Translations under genes and position numbers: made by a program
Notes under the pieces: generated by a model
Told to the model about the DNA's origin: nothing
Seen by the model: the letters and a program-made list of their open reading frames with translations, nothing else
Databases searched by the model: none
Shown here: piece after piece, positions 35,132 to 43,613 of the stretch
Layout of the letters: the number at the start of each line of letters is the position of its first letter
How positions within the stretch are numbered: position 1 is the stretch's first letter
Source of the DNA: Maribacter antarcticus DSM 21422
GTDB lineage: Bacteria; Bacteroidota; Bacteroidia; Flavobacteriales; Flavobacteriaceae
Direction of reading: 5' to 3'
DNA length: 64,000 nucleotides
NCBI RefSeq assembly: GCF_000621125.1
Contig: NZ_JHZC01000004.1
Span: forward strand, 372,001-436,000

Positions 35132-37567
35132 ATGAAGAAAGGATTAAGATTCTTTTTTACCCACTTTTTTGTAACCGTATTTTTTATCGTAGTTGCACTG
35201 GCTTATTTCCACCCTGTACTACAGGGAAAAGTGATTTATCAGCACGATATTGCCCAATATACGGGCATGGCAAAGGAACAAAATGATTTCCGCAAGCAGA
35301 ACGATACAGAACCCTATTGGACCAATAGTGCATTTGGGGGAATGCCAACCTACCAGTTAGGTGCCAATTATCCCCATAATTATGTTAAACAATTAGATCG
35401 GTTAATACGGACATTGCCTAGGCCGGCAGACTATCTATTTCTATACTTTTTAGGGTTTTATATACTACTGTGTTGTTTAAAAGTAAATTATAAACTCGCC
35501 GTAGTTGGAGCGCTAGCTTTTGGTTTTTCTACCTATTTAATTATTATTCTTGGCGCAGGACACAATGCTAAAGCACATGCTTTGGGGTATCTACCTATGG
35601 TTTTAGGTGGAATTGTGCTGGTCTTTAGGAAAAAATATATTTGGGGATTTCTACTTACGGCACTCGCTATGGCACTGGAAATTGTAGCCAACCATTACCA
35701 AATGACGTATTATTTTATGCTATTGGTTTTGGTCTTAGGTGTTGTGTATTTAATTGATGCTATAAAGAAGAAGGGGTTAAAGCACTATTTCACTTCTGTA
35801 GGATTATTATTATTAGCAGTAGGTCTTGGTATTGCGGTCAATGCAACAGGATTGTTAGCTACTAAGGAATATGCAGATTGGAGTACAAGAGGAAAAAGTG
35901 AACTGACTATAAACCCTGACGGGTCCATAAAGGAAAACACAGGTGGATTAAGCAAGGAGTATATAACCCAGTGGAGCTATGGTATTTCAGAATCCTTGAA
36001 TTTATTTGTGCCCAGATTGTTCGGTGGTGCAAGTCAGGAAAATTTAGGGGAAGATTCCAAATCATTTAATTATTTGGTAGATAAGGGCTTGCCAAAGTCA
36101 AGCGCTTTGGATTTTGTTTCAAGTGTCCCGCTTTATTGGGGGCAACAGCCTATAACCTCGGGTCCAGCTTATATTGGCGCAGTAGTATTCTTTTTGTTTA
36201 TTCTAGGTCTTTTCTTGGTGCGTGGCAAGCATAGGTGGTGGTTGTTCTTTGGGTCGTTGCTTTCCTTGGTATTGTCTTGGGGAAAGAACTTTAGTATCCT
36301 TACGTATTTTATGATTGATTATTTTCCGCTCTATGATAAATTCAGGGCCGTATCATCAATACAGATAGTATTAGAATTGTGTGTCCCCATATTAGCCATT
36401 CTGGCCCTCAAGAAAATAGTATCTTCCAAGGTTGATGTCAAGGATAAACTTGGGGGTGTAAAGATAGCTGCCGGAGTTGTTCTTGGATTAGGCGCTTTAT
36501 TATTTTTGTTTAAGGGAATGTTTGATTTTATAGGCCCTGCCGATGACCGCTTGCGCATGACAGGTTTAGAAGAATTACCAGAAATGCTGCGGTTGGATAG
36601 AAAAGCAGTGTATACGAGTGACTTGTTACGTTCTTTAGGTTACGTAGTGGTTACAGCAGTTTTACTTTGGTTTTTTATAAAAGAAAAATTAAAGGTTAAC
36701 TTGCTAATTGTAGCTGTTGGGGCATTAATCGTATTCGACTTGGTAGGTGTAAACCTTAGGTATGTTAATGCCGATAGTTTTGTTTCCAAACGAAAAATGT
36801 TACAGCCCTTTAAAGCTACGGCAGCTGATAAAGTGATATTAAATGATGAGGGTGTTTTCCGTGTTTTTGACCAGACAGATGGTTTTGATTCTGCAAAAAC
36901 AGCCTACTTTCATAAGAGTATCACGGGATATCATGCCGCCAAGCCTGCAGGAATGCAAGACTTGTTCGATTATCATGTATACAACGGAAACCTATCCGTC
37001 TTTAACATGCTTAATGTAAAATACGTGGTACGGCAAGATGAGGAAGGAACTAGCTTTCCTGTAGAAAATCCTAATGCGAATGGGAATGCGTGGTTTGTTA
37101 AGCAACTCAAACAAGTAAACTCTGCTGATGAAGAAATACGCGCCTTAGATAGTTTAAGGACGGGTTATACGGCAGTAGTAAATTCAACAGTATTCAAAAA
37201 TATCAATAGGTTTGATTATCAGGTAGATTCTACGGCTTCTATTTCACTTGTGGACTATTCTCCGAATCATCTTACCTATGAATCACAGAACCCAAATACT
37301 GGAGTAGCCGTATTCTCGGAAATGTATTATGCGAATGGCTGGAATGCTTACATTGATGGTAAACCTCTAAATCATTTTAAGGTAAACTATGTGCTACGAG
37401 CTTTGAAGATTCCTGAAGGAAATCATAGGGTAGAATTTAAGTTTGAGCCCAAAGTAGTGCAGCTAGGTAGCCAGATAAGTTTGGCAAGTACGATGCTATT
37501 GGGGCTTATTTTACTAGGAGGTATAGGCTTCTCTTTTTGGAAAGCTAGAAAGGAGGAAACCGATTAA
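35132..37567 (+). CDS. YfhO-family membrane protein
   Basis: 811 residues with about twelve membrane helices in the first 560 residues and a soluble C-terminal region (FSEMYYANGWNAYIDGKPL) of the YfhO family before a last helix near 785. YfhO proteins are linked to glycosylation of cell-wall polymers in Firmicutes and resemble GT-C glycosyltransferases. Here it precedes a glycosyltransferase and a flippase. The stop TAA overlaps the next ATG (TAATG), so translation is coupled. Confidence 0.92.
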   Translation: MKKGLRFFFTHFFVTVFFIVVALAYFHPVLQGKVIYQHDIAQYTGMAKEQNDFRKQNDTEPYWTNSAFGGMPTYQLGANYPHNYVKQLDRLIRTLPRPADYLFLYFLGFYILLCCLKVNYKLAVVGALAFGFSTYLIIILGAGHNAKAHALGYLPMVLGGIVLVFRKKYIWGFLLTALAMALEIVANHYQMTYYFMLLVLVLGVVYLIDAIKKKGLKHYFTSVGLLLLAVGLGIAVNATGLLATKEYADWSTRGKSELTINPDGSIKENTGGLSKEYITQWSYGISESLNLFVPRLFGGASQENLGEDSKSFNYLVDKGLPKSSALDFVSSVPLYWGQQPITSGPAYIGAVVFFLFILGLFLVRGKHRWWLFFGSLLSLVLSWGKNFSILTYFMIDYFPLYDKFRAVSSIQIVLELCVPILAILALKKIVSSKVDVKDKLGGVKIAAGVVLGLGALLFLFKGMFDFIGPADDRLRMTGLEELPEMLRLDRKAVYTSDLLRSLGYVVVTAVLLWFFIKEKLKVNLLIVAVGALIVFDLVGVNLRYVNADSFVSKRKMLQPFKATAADKVILNDEGVFRVFDQTDGFDSAKTAYFHKSITGYHAAKPAGMQDLFDYHVYNGNLSVFNMLNVKYVVRQDEEGTSFPVENPNANGNAWFVKQLKQVNSADEEIRALDSLRTGYTAVVNSTVFKNINRFDYQVDSTASISLVDYSPNHLTYESQNPNTGVAVFSEMYYANGWNAYIDGKPLNHFKVNYVLRALKIPEGNHRVEFKFEPKVVQLGSQISLASTMLLGLILLGGIGFSFWKARKEETD

Positions 37568-38838
37568 TGAAGAAGGTGCTTGTTATCACTTACTATTGGC
37601 CACCTGCGGGCGGTCCTGGAGTACAACGTTGGTTGAAGTTCGTAAAGTACCTTAGGGATTTTGATATTGAACCTGTAGTGTATGTACCCGAAAATCCACA
37701 ATATCCCATGACGGACGCCTCGTTTCTAAGCGAAGTTCCAAAGGATATTACCACATACAAGCAGCCTATTTTTGAGCCGTATCGCTTTGCTAGTTTCCTT
37801 TCCAGAAAAAAAACCAAGCGTATGAGTTCAGGAATTATTCAGGCAACAAATCAGTCCCTAACCGAGATGTTACTATTATGGATTCGTGGTAATTTCTTTA
37901 TTCCGGATGCACGGAAATATTGGGTTAGACCATCTGTTGAATACCTGCATGATATTTTACAAAAAGAAAAAATTGACACCATTATTACTACAGGTCCTCC
38001 GCACAGCGTACATCTAATTGGTCACTTTTTAAAGCAGCACAACAAAGTACAATGGATTGCCGATTTTAGGGATCCATGGACATCTATCGGTTATCATAAG
38101 AAATTAAAATTAACCTTCCTTGCTAAAAACAAGCATAAGGAGTTAGAGCAATTGGTATTGACTAACGCCGATAAGCTCATAGTTACCAGTGAGACTACTA
38201 AGAAGGAGTTCCGGAAGATAAGTAGCAAACCTATAAAAGTTATTACCAATGGCTATGATCAGGAAAAGCCTGAACAAGCGGAATTGGATAAAAAGTTTAC
38301 TATTTCCCACATAGGTTCCATGCTAAGTGGCAGAAATCCAGAGAACCTCTGGCAAGTACTAGTAGAATTAATACATGAGAACGCCACTTTTGAAGATGCA
38401 CTGAGGATACAGTTTATAGGAGTTCTTAGCAAGGATATTCTGGGTCGTTTAAAAGCGTATGGTTTAGAAGGATATTTGGATGTAATAGGTTATGTAAATC
38501 ACGATGAAGCCATTGCCTATCAACAAAAATCTCAAGTCTTGCTTTTAGCCGAAATCGACTCATCCGAAACCAAGGGAATAATTCCTGGTAAGTTGTTTGA
38601 ATACATGGCATCTGGTAGGCCTATTTTAGGTGTTGGACCAAAAGATTGGGAAGTGGCAACTATGGTAGCACGCACCAAAACGGGTGCTATATTTGAATAT
38701 ACTTCGCATGCTGATCTTAAAAATGTACTTTTAAACTGGTTTCAGCAATATGAAAGACAAGATTTAAAAGTGTCTTCCATGCATGTTGAAAACTATAGTA
38801 GGCGTGAACTAACACGACAATTAGCGGAATACATCTAA
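37567..38838 (+). CDS. GT4-like glycosyltransferase
   Basis: 423 residues. The N-terminal Rossmann half begins with WPPAGGPGVQRWLKFVKYL; the C-terminal half contains the GT4-type ETKGIIPGKLFEYMASGRPI, where the Glu binds the sugar-nucleotide diphosphate. GT-B fold, GT4-like by motif; sugar specificity unknown. Start and stop overlap neighbours as TAATG on both sides, an envelope polysaccharide module together with YfhO and the flippase. Confidence 0.9.
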   Translation: MKKVLVITYYWPPAGGPGVQRWLKFVKYLRDFDIEPVVYVPENPQYPMTDASFLSEVPKDITTYKQPIFEPYRFASFLSRKKTKRMSSGIIQATNQSLTEMLLLWIRGNFFIPDARKYWVRPSVEYLHDILQKEKIDTIITTGPPHSVHLIGHFLKQHNKVQWIADFRDPWTSIGYHKKLKLTFLAKNKHKELEQLVLTNADKLIVTSETTKKEFRKISSKPIKVITNGYDQEKPEQAELDKKFTISHIGSMLSGRNPENLWQVLVELIHENATFEDALRIQFIGVLSKDILGRLKAYGLEGYLDVIGYVNHDEAIAYQQKSQVLLLAEIDSSETKGIIPGKLFEYMASGRPILGVGPKDWEVATMVARTKTGAIFEYTSHADLKNVLLNWFQQYERQDLKVSSMHVENYSRRELTRQLAEYI

Positions 38839-40292
38839 TGGGTATTGTATTTAAACAGTCTTTAAATAACACCATAGTTACCTACATTGGTTTTGCTATA
38901 GGTGCTGTGAATACCTTGTTTTTATATACGAATTTTATGCAGGCAGACCATTACGGTCTGGTGCAAGTAGTCCTATCAATAGCTGCGGTTTTAATGCCTC
39001 TTCTTGCGTTTGGAGTGCCTAATACCTTGGTTAAGTTTTACAGCAGTTTTAGGTCGGATAAGGACCAAGAAGGTTTTTTAACCATGATGCTATTGCTGCC
39101 TTTACTTTTGATACTGCCCGTTGCACTGCTCAGTTATATTTCCAATGAAGCAATTGGAACCTTATTATCCCGCAAGAATCCTATAGTACGGGATTATGTT
39201 TGGCATATCTTTTTGGCTGGTATGGCCATGGCCTATTTTGAAGTGTTTTATGCATGGGCGCGGATTCGTATGAAGTCCGTTTTTGGTAATTTTTTAAAAG
39301 AGGTTTTCTGTAGGTTGGGTCAATCCGTTTTATTGGTCTTGTTATATTTTGATTATATAGGGATTGAAGATTTTATAAATGCCTTGATAGGTTTTTACCT
39401 ATTGCGGATGCTCATCATGAAATTATATGCATACACGCTTAGAATGCCAAAAGTGCAGTTTTCCTTTCCTGATAATTGGTGGGATATCGTCAAATATAGT
39501 GCGCTTATTATCTTAGGGGGTTCTACCGCTATTGTGCTGATGGAGGTCGATAAGGTCATGCTTAATAATTTTTTGGAATTGAAAAATATCGCCTACTACT
39601 CGGTAGCTGGTTTCATTGCATCTACTATAGCAGTACCATCAAGGGCGATGCACCAGATTACCTATCCGATGACCGCCGAGTATTTGAACAGAAATGATAC
39701 GGTCTCGCTTAAACAATTATATCAAAAAAGCTCCTTAACCTTGTTTATCGTTGCTGGTCTCTTGTTTTTGCTGATTATTATAAACCTAGAAGATTTATAC
39801 CAGCTTTTACCCGAAGAGTATACAGGTGGATTTATGATTGTATTTTGGATTGGGCTTGCCAAGGTATACGATGCGCTATTAGGGAATAATAATTCCATAC
39901 TTTACAACTCTGATTACTATCGCTCCATTCTCTTTTTGGGCGTTTTACTGGCCGCACTGGCTGTTGGGTTTAATCTATGGTTGATTCCTGCGTACGGTAT
40001 CAAAGGAGCTGCAATTGCTAGTTTTTCTGCATTTTTCATTTATAATTCTCTTAAATTATATTACGTAAAATCTAAGTTTTATATTTCTCCATTTACGTCG
40101 GAAACTCTTAAAGTACTCGCCTTATTGTTAATCGTTGGCGTGCTATTCTACAGCTTTCAATTTGAATTTCATCCGATTGTCAATATACTCTTAAAAAGCT
40201 TTTTGATTACCGTAATGTATGTAGGCATACTTTACCGATTCAAAATTTCTGAAGATGTATACGGTGTACTTTCCAAGTTCTTAAAGAAATAA
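38838..40292 (+). CDS. Polysaccharide flippase, Wzx/MATE-like
   Basis: 484 residues with 12-14 hydrophobic segments, matching the polysaccharide biosynthesis (MVF/Wzx) fold: GFAIGAVNTLFLYTNFM near the start and IPSRAMHQITYP-like loops mid-way. It should flip lipid-linked oligosaccharides across the inner membrane. Coupled to the glycosyltransferase upstream by TAATG and one base away from the pseudouridine synthase. Confidence 0.9.
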   Translation: MGIVFKQSLNNTIVTYIGFAIGAVNTLFLYTNFMQADHYGLVQVVLSIAAVLMPLLAFGVPNTLVKFYSSFRSDKDQEGFLTMMLLLPLLLILPVALLSYISNEAIGTLLSRKNPIVRDYVWHIFLAGMAMAYFEVFYAWARIRMKSVFGNFLKEVFCRLGQSVLLVLLYFDYIGIEDFINALIGFYLLRMLIMKLYAYTLRMPKVQFSFPDNWWDIVKYSALIILGGSTAIVLMEVDKVMLNNFLELKNIAYYSVAGFIASTIAVPSRAMHQITYPMTAEYLNRNDTVSLKQLYQKSSLTLFIVAGLLFLLIIINLEDLYQLLPEEYTGGFMIVFWIGLAKVYDALLGNNNSILYNSDYYRSILFLGVLLAALAVGFNLWLIPAYGIKGAAIASFSAFFIYNSLKLYYVKSKFYISPFTSETLKVLALLLIVGVLFYSFQFEFHPIVNILLKSFLITVMYVGILYRFKISEDVYGVLSKFLKK

Positions 40293-40293
40293 G

Positions 40294-41157
40294 ATGGAAA
40301 TTATAGCCACCCATATCGCCAAGGAACAGAAGAAGCCCCTACGGTTACAGGAATATGGTGTTCGTATTTTTGATCTAATTTCTACAAAATCTGCCTTAAA
40401 AAAAGCATTGAAAAAGGAATTGATTTTGGTAGATGGTGTTACTGGTTGCACAGCTACTTTTATTAACGGCGGAGAACGCATCGAACTAAAACAAGTCGTA
40501 GAAAAAAAGATAATAAGACAGGTACGATTAGATGTACAAGTGCTTTACGAAGACGACCATCTGGCCATTATCCAAAAACCAGCAGGTATAACTGTCAGTG
40601 GTAACCGATTTTTCACCCTTGCGAATGCCTTAGCACAAAACCTAAAAAAAAGTACTGCTTTTGATGCGGTTAACCCCAAACCTATTCATCGATTGGATTA
40701 TCCTACTACCGGTGCACTTCTGGTGGGGAAGACAAGTTTGGCGATTATTCATTTGAATACCTTGTTCGAAAAAAAACAGATACAGAAAGTCTATTATGCA
40801 GTTGCCATAGGTGTTATGAAAAAAAACGGAAGTGTAGTGGTTCCGATAGATGGTAAGGAGTCTATGTCCGACTACGAAGTAGAACAAACGATAGTTTCTG
40901 AGCGTTTTGGGTATCTAAACCTGGTAAAACTGCTGCCAAAAACTGGAAGAAGGCATCAGCTACGAAAACATTTAGCTTTGATAGGGAATCCAATCCTAGG
41001 AGATGTAGACTATATAAAAGAAGGTTTAGTATTAAAAGGAAAGGGACTTTACTTACATGCCTATTCTCTCCAATTTATGCATCCTAATATAAAAACTAAT
41101 GTATATGTGCAGAGCGAGTTGCCCAAAAAATTTCTAAAGTTGTTTCCTACCATGTAG
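40294..41157 (+). CDS. RluA-family pseudouridine synthase
   Basis: 287 residues. The catalytic Asp lies in IHRLDYPTTGALLV (about residue 132), with the KTGRRHQLRKHLALIG and GNPILGDVDY blocks downstream. An S4-like N-terminal segment (residues 20-75: LKKALKKELILVDG) is present. It isomerises uridine in rRNA or tRNA; the target is not determinable. Last gene of the run begun at 34836. Confidence 0.92.
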   Translation: MEIIATHIAKEQKKPLRLQEYGVRIFDLISTKSALKKALKKELILVDGVTGCTATFINGGERIELKQVVEKKIIRQVRLDVQVLYEDDHLAIIQKPAGITVSGNRFFTLANALAQNLKKSTAFDAVNPKPIHRLDYPTTGALLVGKTSLAIIHLNTLFEKKQIQKVYYAVAIGVMKKNGSVVVPIDGKESMSDYEVEQTIVSERFGYLNLVKLLPKTGRRHQLRKHLALIGNPILGDVDYIKEGLVLKGKGLYLHAYSLQFMHPNIKTNVYVQSELPKKFLKLFPTM

Positions 41158-41286
41158 TACTTTGATATTTTAGTACTAGTATTACCAATAATTTAATGGA
41201 AACAATAAAGACGCTTGGGTAAGTGGAATCTTAAGATTTGTCTAAAATCTATCGCCTTTCCTAGGGAGAGGACTAGGGGGGAGCCG

Positions 41287-41327
41287 ACAAAAAAAGCCCC
41301 GTAATGGATTTATCCATTACGGGGCTA
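41287..41327 (-). terminator. Strong terminator for the basic-tail protein gene
   Basis: Perfect stem AGCCCCGTAATGGA / TCCATTACGGGGCT with a 4-base loop. On the minus strand it is followed by a run of seven T, so it terminates the gene at 41388. Confidence 0.93.
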
Positions 41328-41387
41328 AACAACTAACCAACCTAAAAACTACCTTTGATTCCCTAAACTTGTTTCAGGGTCTATATA

Positions 41388-42590
41388 TTACTGTCTTCTG
41401 CTATTACTACTTTTTCTTGTTTTAGCAGACCTTGAGGAACCTCTAGCAGGAGCTTTTTTTACCGTTCTTGAACTATTACTTCTACTCACAGTACTTCTAG
41501 TTCTTGTCGGAGCTTTGCGCACTGTTCTAGTAGTAGCACTTCTTTGGGTTCTAGCTTGACTGCTTCGCGTGCCTCTCACTGTCGGCTTTTTATACGTAGT
41601 ACTAGTTCTGGAAACTGTTTTACTTCTCGGGGTTTTTGTAACCTCTCTTTTGGTTACAGTTCTCCTTTGATTGCCTCTTACTGCATTATTATTACCACGC
41701 ATAATGGTTGTTGAACTTCGTGTTGCGGATGTGGTTCTGTTTGCCACCCCACTGTTTCTATTCGTACGACTCGTATTATTAGACGCTATGGTGCTATTAT
41801 TACGCAACCTGTTAGTACGTTTTGTTACCGTATTATTACTTCTATGCCCATTGCTTCTTTTCGCAACGTTTCTATTGGCTCTTTGTGCATTGTTCCTGAC
41901 AGCTACGCGTCTGTCATTTCTGTACACTGTAGCTCTTTCACGTCTTGCGTTATTGTATCTATGTTCCCTACCAACTTGGGCATATGCTCTTCTAAAGTTG
42001 TTTCTATAAGGCCTGTGCCATGTATATCTAACGGGGTTATAAAACCTTCTGTATGGTGTATTCCATACATTAAAGAAACCTATCGCCGGTCTGGCGAACC
42101 ATCGGTGAAATGGACGGTAGATGTAGCGTCTATTTTGTATATTGATAAAACCATTATAGTGACTAAAAGCACCTTGGTTATAAAAGATATTCATACCCCC
42201 GATTCTATTTACAAAACCGTTATTAAAGTTCAGATTAACAGCACCTATCTGGTTTACACGACCGTAAAAATCATAGAAGATAGGAACGTTTTCGACTTGG
42301 ACAACTGCTCCGAAATCATCAAATTGGACAAAAGGGTTATAATCGAATCCTGAATTGAAGGTTACGCCTACGTTGCCTATTTGGGCGCCAGCACCTATAT
42401 TTAATCTGTTATCTACATAAAAATCAAATTCACCATCAGGGTAAACTGAGAAGGTTACTCCATTTTCAACAAAGATGAATGAGTTTACAGCGTTAAGGTT
42501 GACGTTAGCAACCTTAAATTCAGCTGTTGCGGCTTTGGCCATTGCTGTTCCAAAAAGTACCGCTGCAAAAATAAGTACGAACTTTTTCAT
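41388..42590 (-). CDS. Secreted protein with a very basic Arg/Ser/Thr/Asn-rich tail
   Basis: 400 residues from the chosen start at 42590, whose MKKFVLIFAAVLFGTAMAKA is a good signal peptide; an upstream start at 42680 would add 30 residues with no function. Residues about 25-170 form a beta-rich domain rich in Asn, Phe, Gly and Val; residues about 175-400 are a disordered-looking stretch dominated by Arg, Asn, Ser, Thr and Lys, with repeated TRT, RSS and NRN-type motifs. No domain recognised. Net charge is strongly positive, which suggests binding to polyanions (DNA, LPS or acidic polysaccharide), an inference. Confidence 0.75.
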   Translation of the reverse strand: MKKFVLIFAAVLFGTAMAKAATAEFKVANVNLNAVNSFIFVENGVTFSVYPDGEFDFYVDNRLNIGAGAQIGNVGVTFNSGFDYNPFVQFDDFGAVVQVENVPIFYDFYGRVNQIGAVNLNFNNGFVNRIGGMNIFYNQGAFSHYNGFINIQNRRYIYRPFHRWFARPAIGFFNVWNTPYRRFYNPVRYTWHRPYRNNFRRAYAQVGREHRYNNARRERATVYRNDRRVAVRNNAQRANRNVAKRSNGHRSNNTVTKRTNRLRNNSTIASNNTSRTNRNSGVANRTTSATRSSTTIMRGNNNAVRGNQRRTVTKREVTKTPRSKTVSRTSTTYKKPTVRGTRSSQARTQRSATTRTVRKAPTRTRSTVSRSNSSRTVKKAPARGSSRSAKTRKSSNSRRQ

Positions 42591-42792
42591 AATATAAGGA
42601 TTAAAGACCTGCCACTTGGCAAGTGTATTCAGGAAGTAACTATTTACTTTCCATTTAGCTAATTGCAAACGCCGTGCCAAAAAATAGAAGAGTTATTTAT
42701 AATTCTGATAATCAGAGTATTAGAATAAATAAATCATGTATTTTAGTGTAGGTTCCAAATGTTTTTTCTAGAATAGCACACTTGGTTTTATG

Positions 42793-43613
42793 TTATTTAA
42801 CAGGATATTCGTCGCCTTCTCCCCATTCCGACCAAGCCCCATCATAAAGGAAAAGCTCATTTTCTAGGACCAAATTGGCTACCAAAAGAAGAATACATAC
42901 AGTAATACCCGAACCGCAAGAAAACACCAGTGGATAATCACCTACAAATGCATCCTTAAAAGTAGTTTTCAGTTCTTGTTGAGGGAGGAATTTACCGTCT
43001 TTTAAAAGTTTTGTAAAGGGTAGATTTACGGACTTTGGGACATGTCTTCTTTTTAGATGCATTCTTGGTTTTGCACCTTTACCCAAAAATCAATCTTCAC
43101 TTCTAGCATCGATAACGAGATGTTTTCCTAAACAGATATTATCAAGTATTGCTGAAGCATTTTTTAAACGCGTTGGGTCAAATTTTGATTTAAAATTACC
43201 TAAAGGATAGTTTTGTGCATATGCTAAAGTGCAGCCTCCCCCATGTTTTATCCATTCTGAAAGTCCGCCGTCCAAAACGGCTATCGCAGCATGTCCCATG
43301 GTTTTGAAGAGAAACCAAGCCCCGGGACTAGAGTAGATTCCCTTTGTATCCTAAATAATAATGGTATTAGCATTGATGCCTAAATTTCTGCAGGTTACTT
43401 CAAATTGTTTAGTAGAAGGCATATTGCTATGCAAATTGGCTTGTATGTATAAAAATGTATTTTCAAATCCATAAACCGAGCACCATTAATAATTGCTTGC
43501 GTACCGGTTTCTGAGTCCTCGGTTACTACAGGAATACTAGCATCTAAAACCACCATGTTTGGGTTATCGATGTTCTCTTTTAACCACGAAACTGCTACTA
43601 ACTGTTTATCCAT
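42793..43613 (-). pseudogene. Broken 3-mercaptopyruvate sulfurtransferase (rhodanese)
   Basis: The full rhodanese pair of domains can be read over about 273 codons, but with three lesions. From ATG 43613, MDKQLVAVSWLKENIDNPN reads to about 43440, where a frame change occurs. A second frame reads STKQFEVTCRNLGINAN to an in-frame TAG at 43353-43351 and resumes DTKGIYSSPGAWFLFK, AVLDGGLSEWI and HLVIDARSED. A TGA at 43092-43090 sits where an Arg is expected. The C-terminal domain keeps the active-site CGSG loop (VFSCGSGIT). It begins on the uvrA stop (TAATG), so it was once co-translated. Confidence 0.9.

Noticed and set aside
41671-42353. Long plus-strand frames opposite the basic-tail protein
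   Set aside because: They are antisense to a repetitive Arg/Ser/Thr codon run, which removes stops on the other strand. Their residues are hydrophobic-biased without domain features.
43090-43299. Separate short rhodanese-like genes at 42793-43086, 43090-43299 and 43395-43613
   Set aside because: They are consecutive pieces of one sulfurtransferase separated by a TGA, a TAG and a frameshift; reading through gives one continuous family match.
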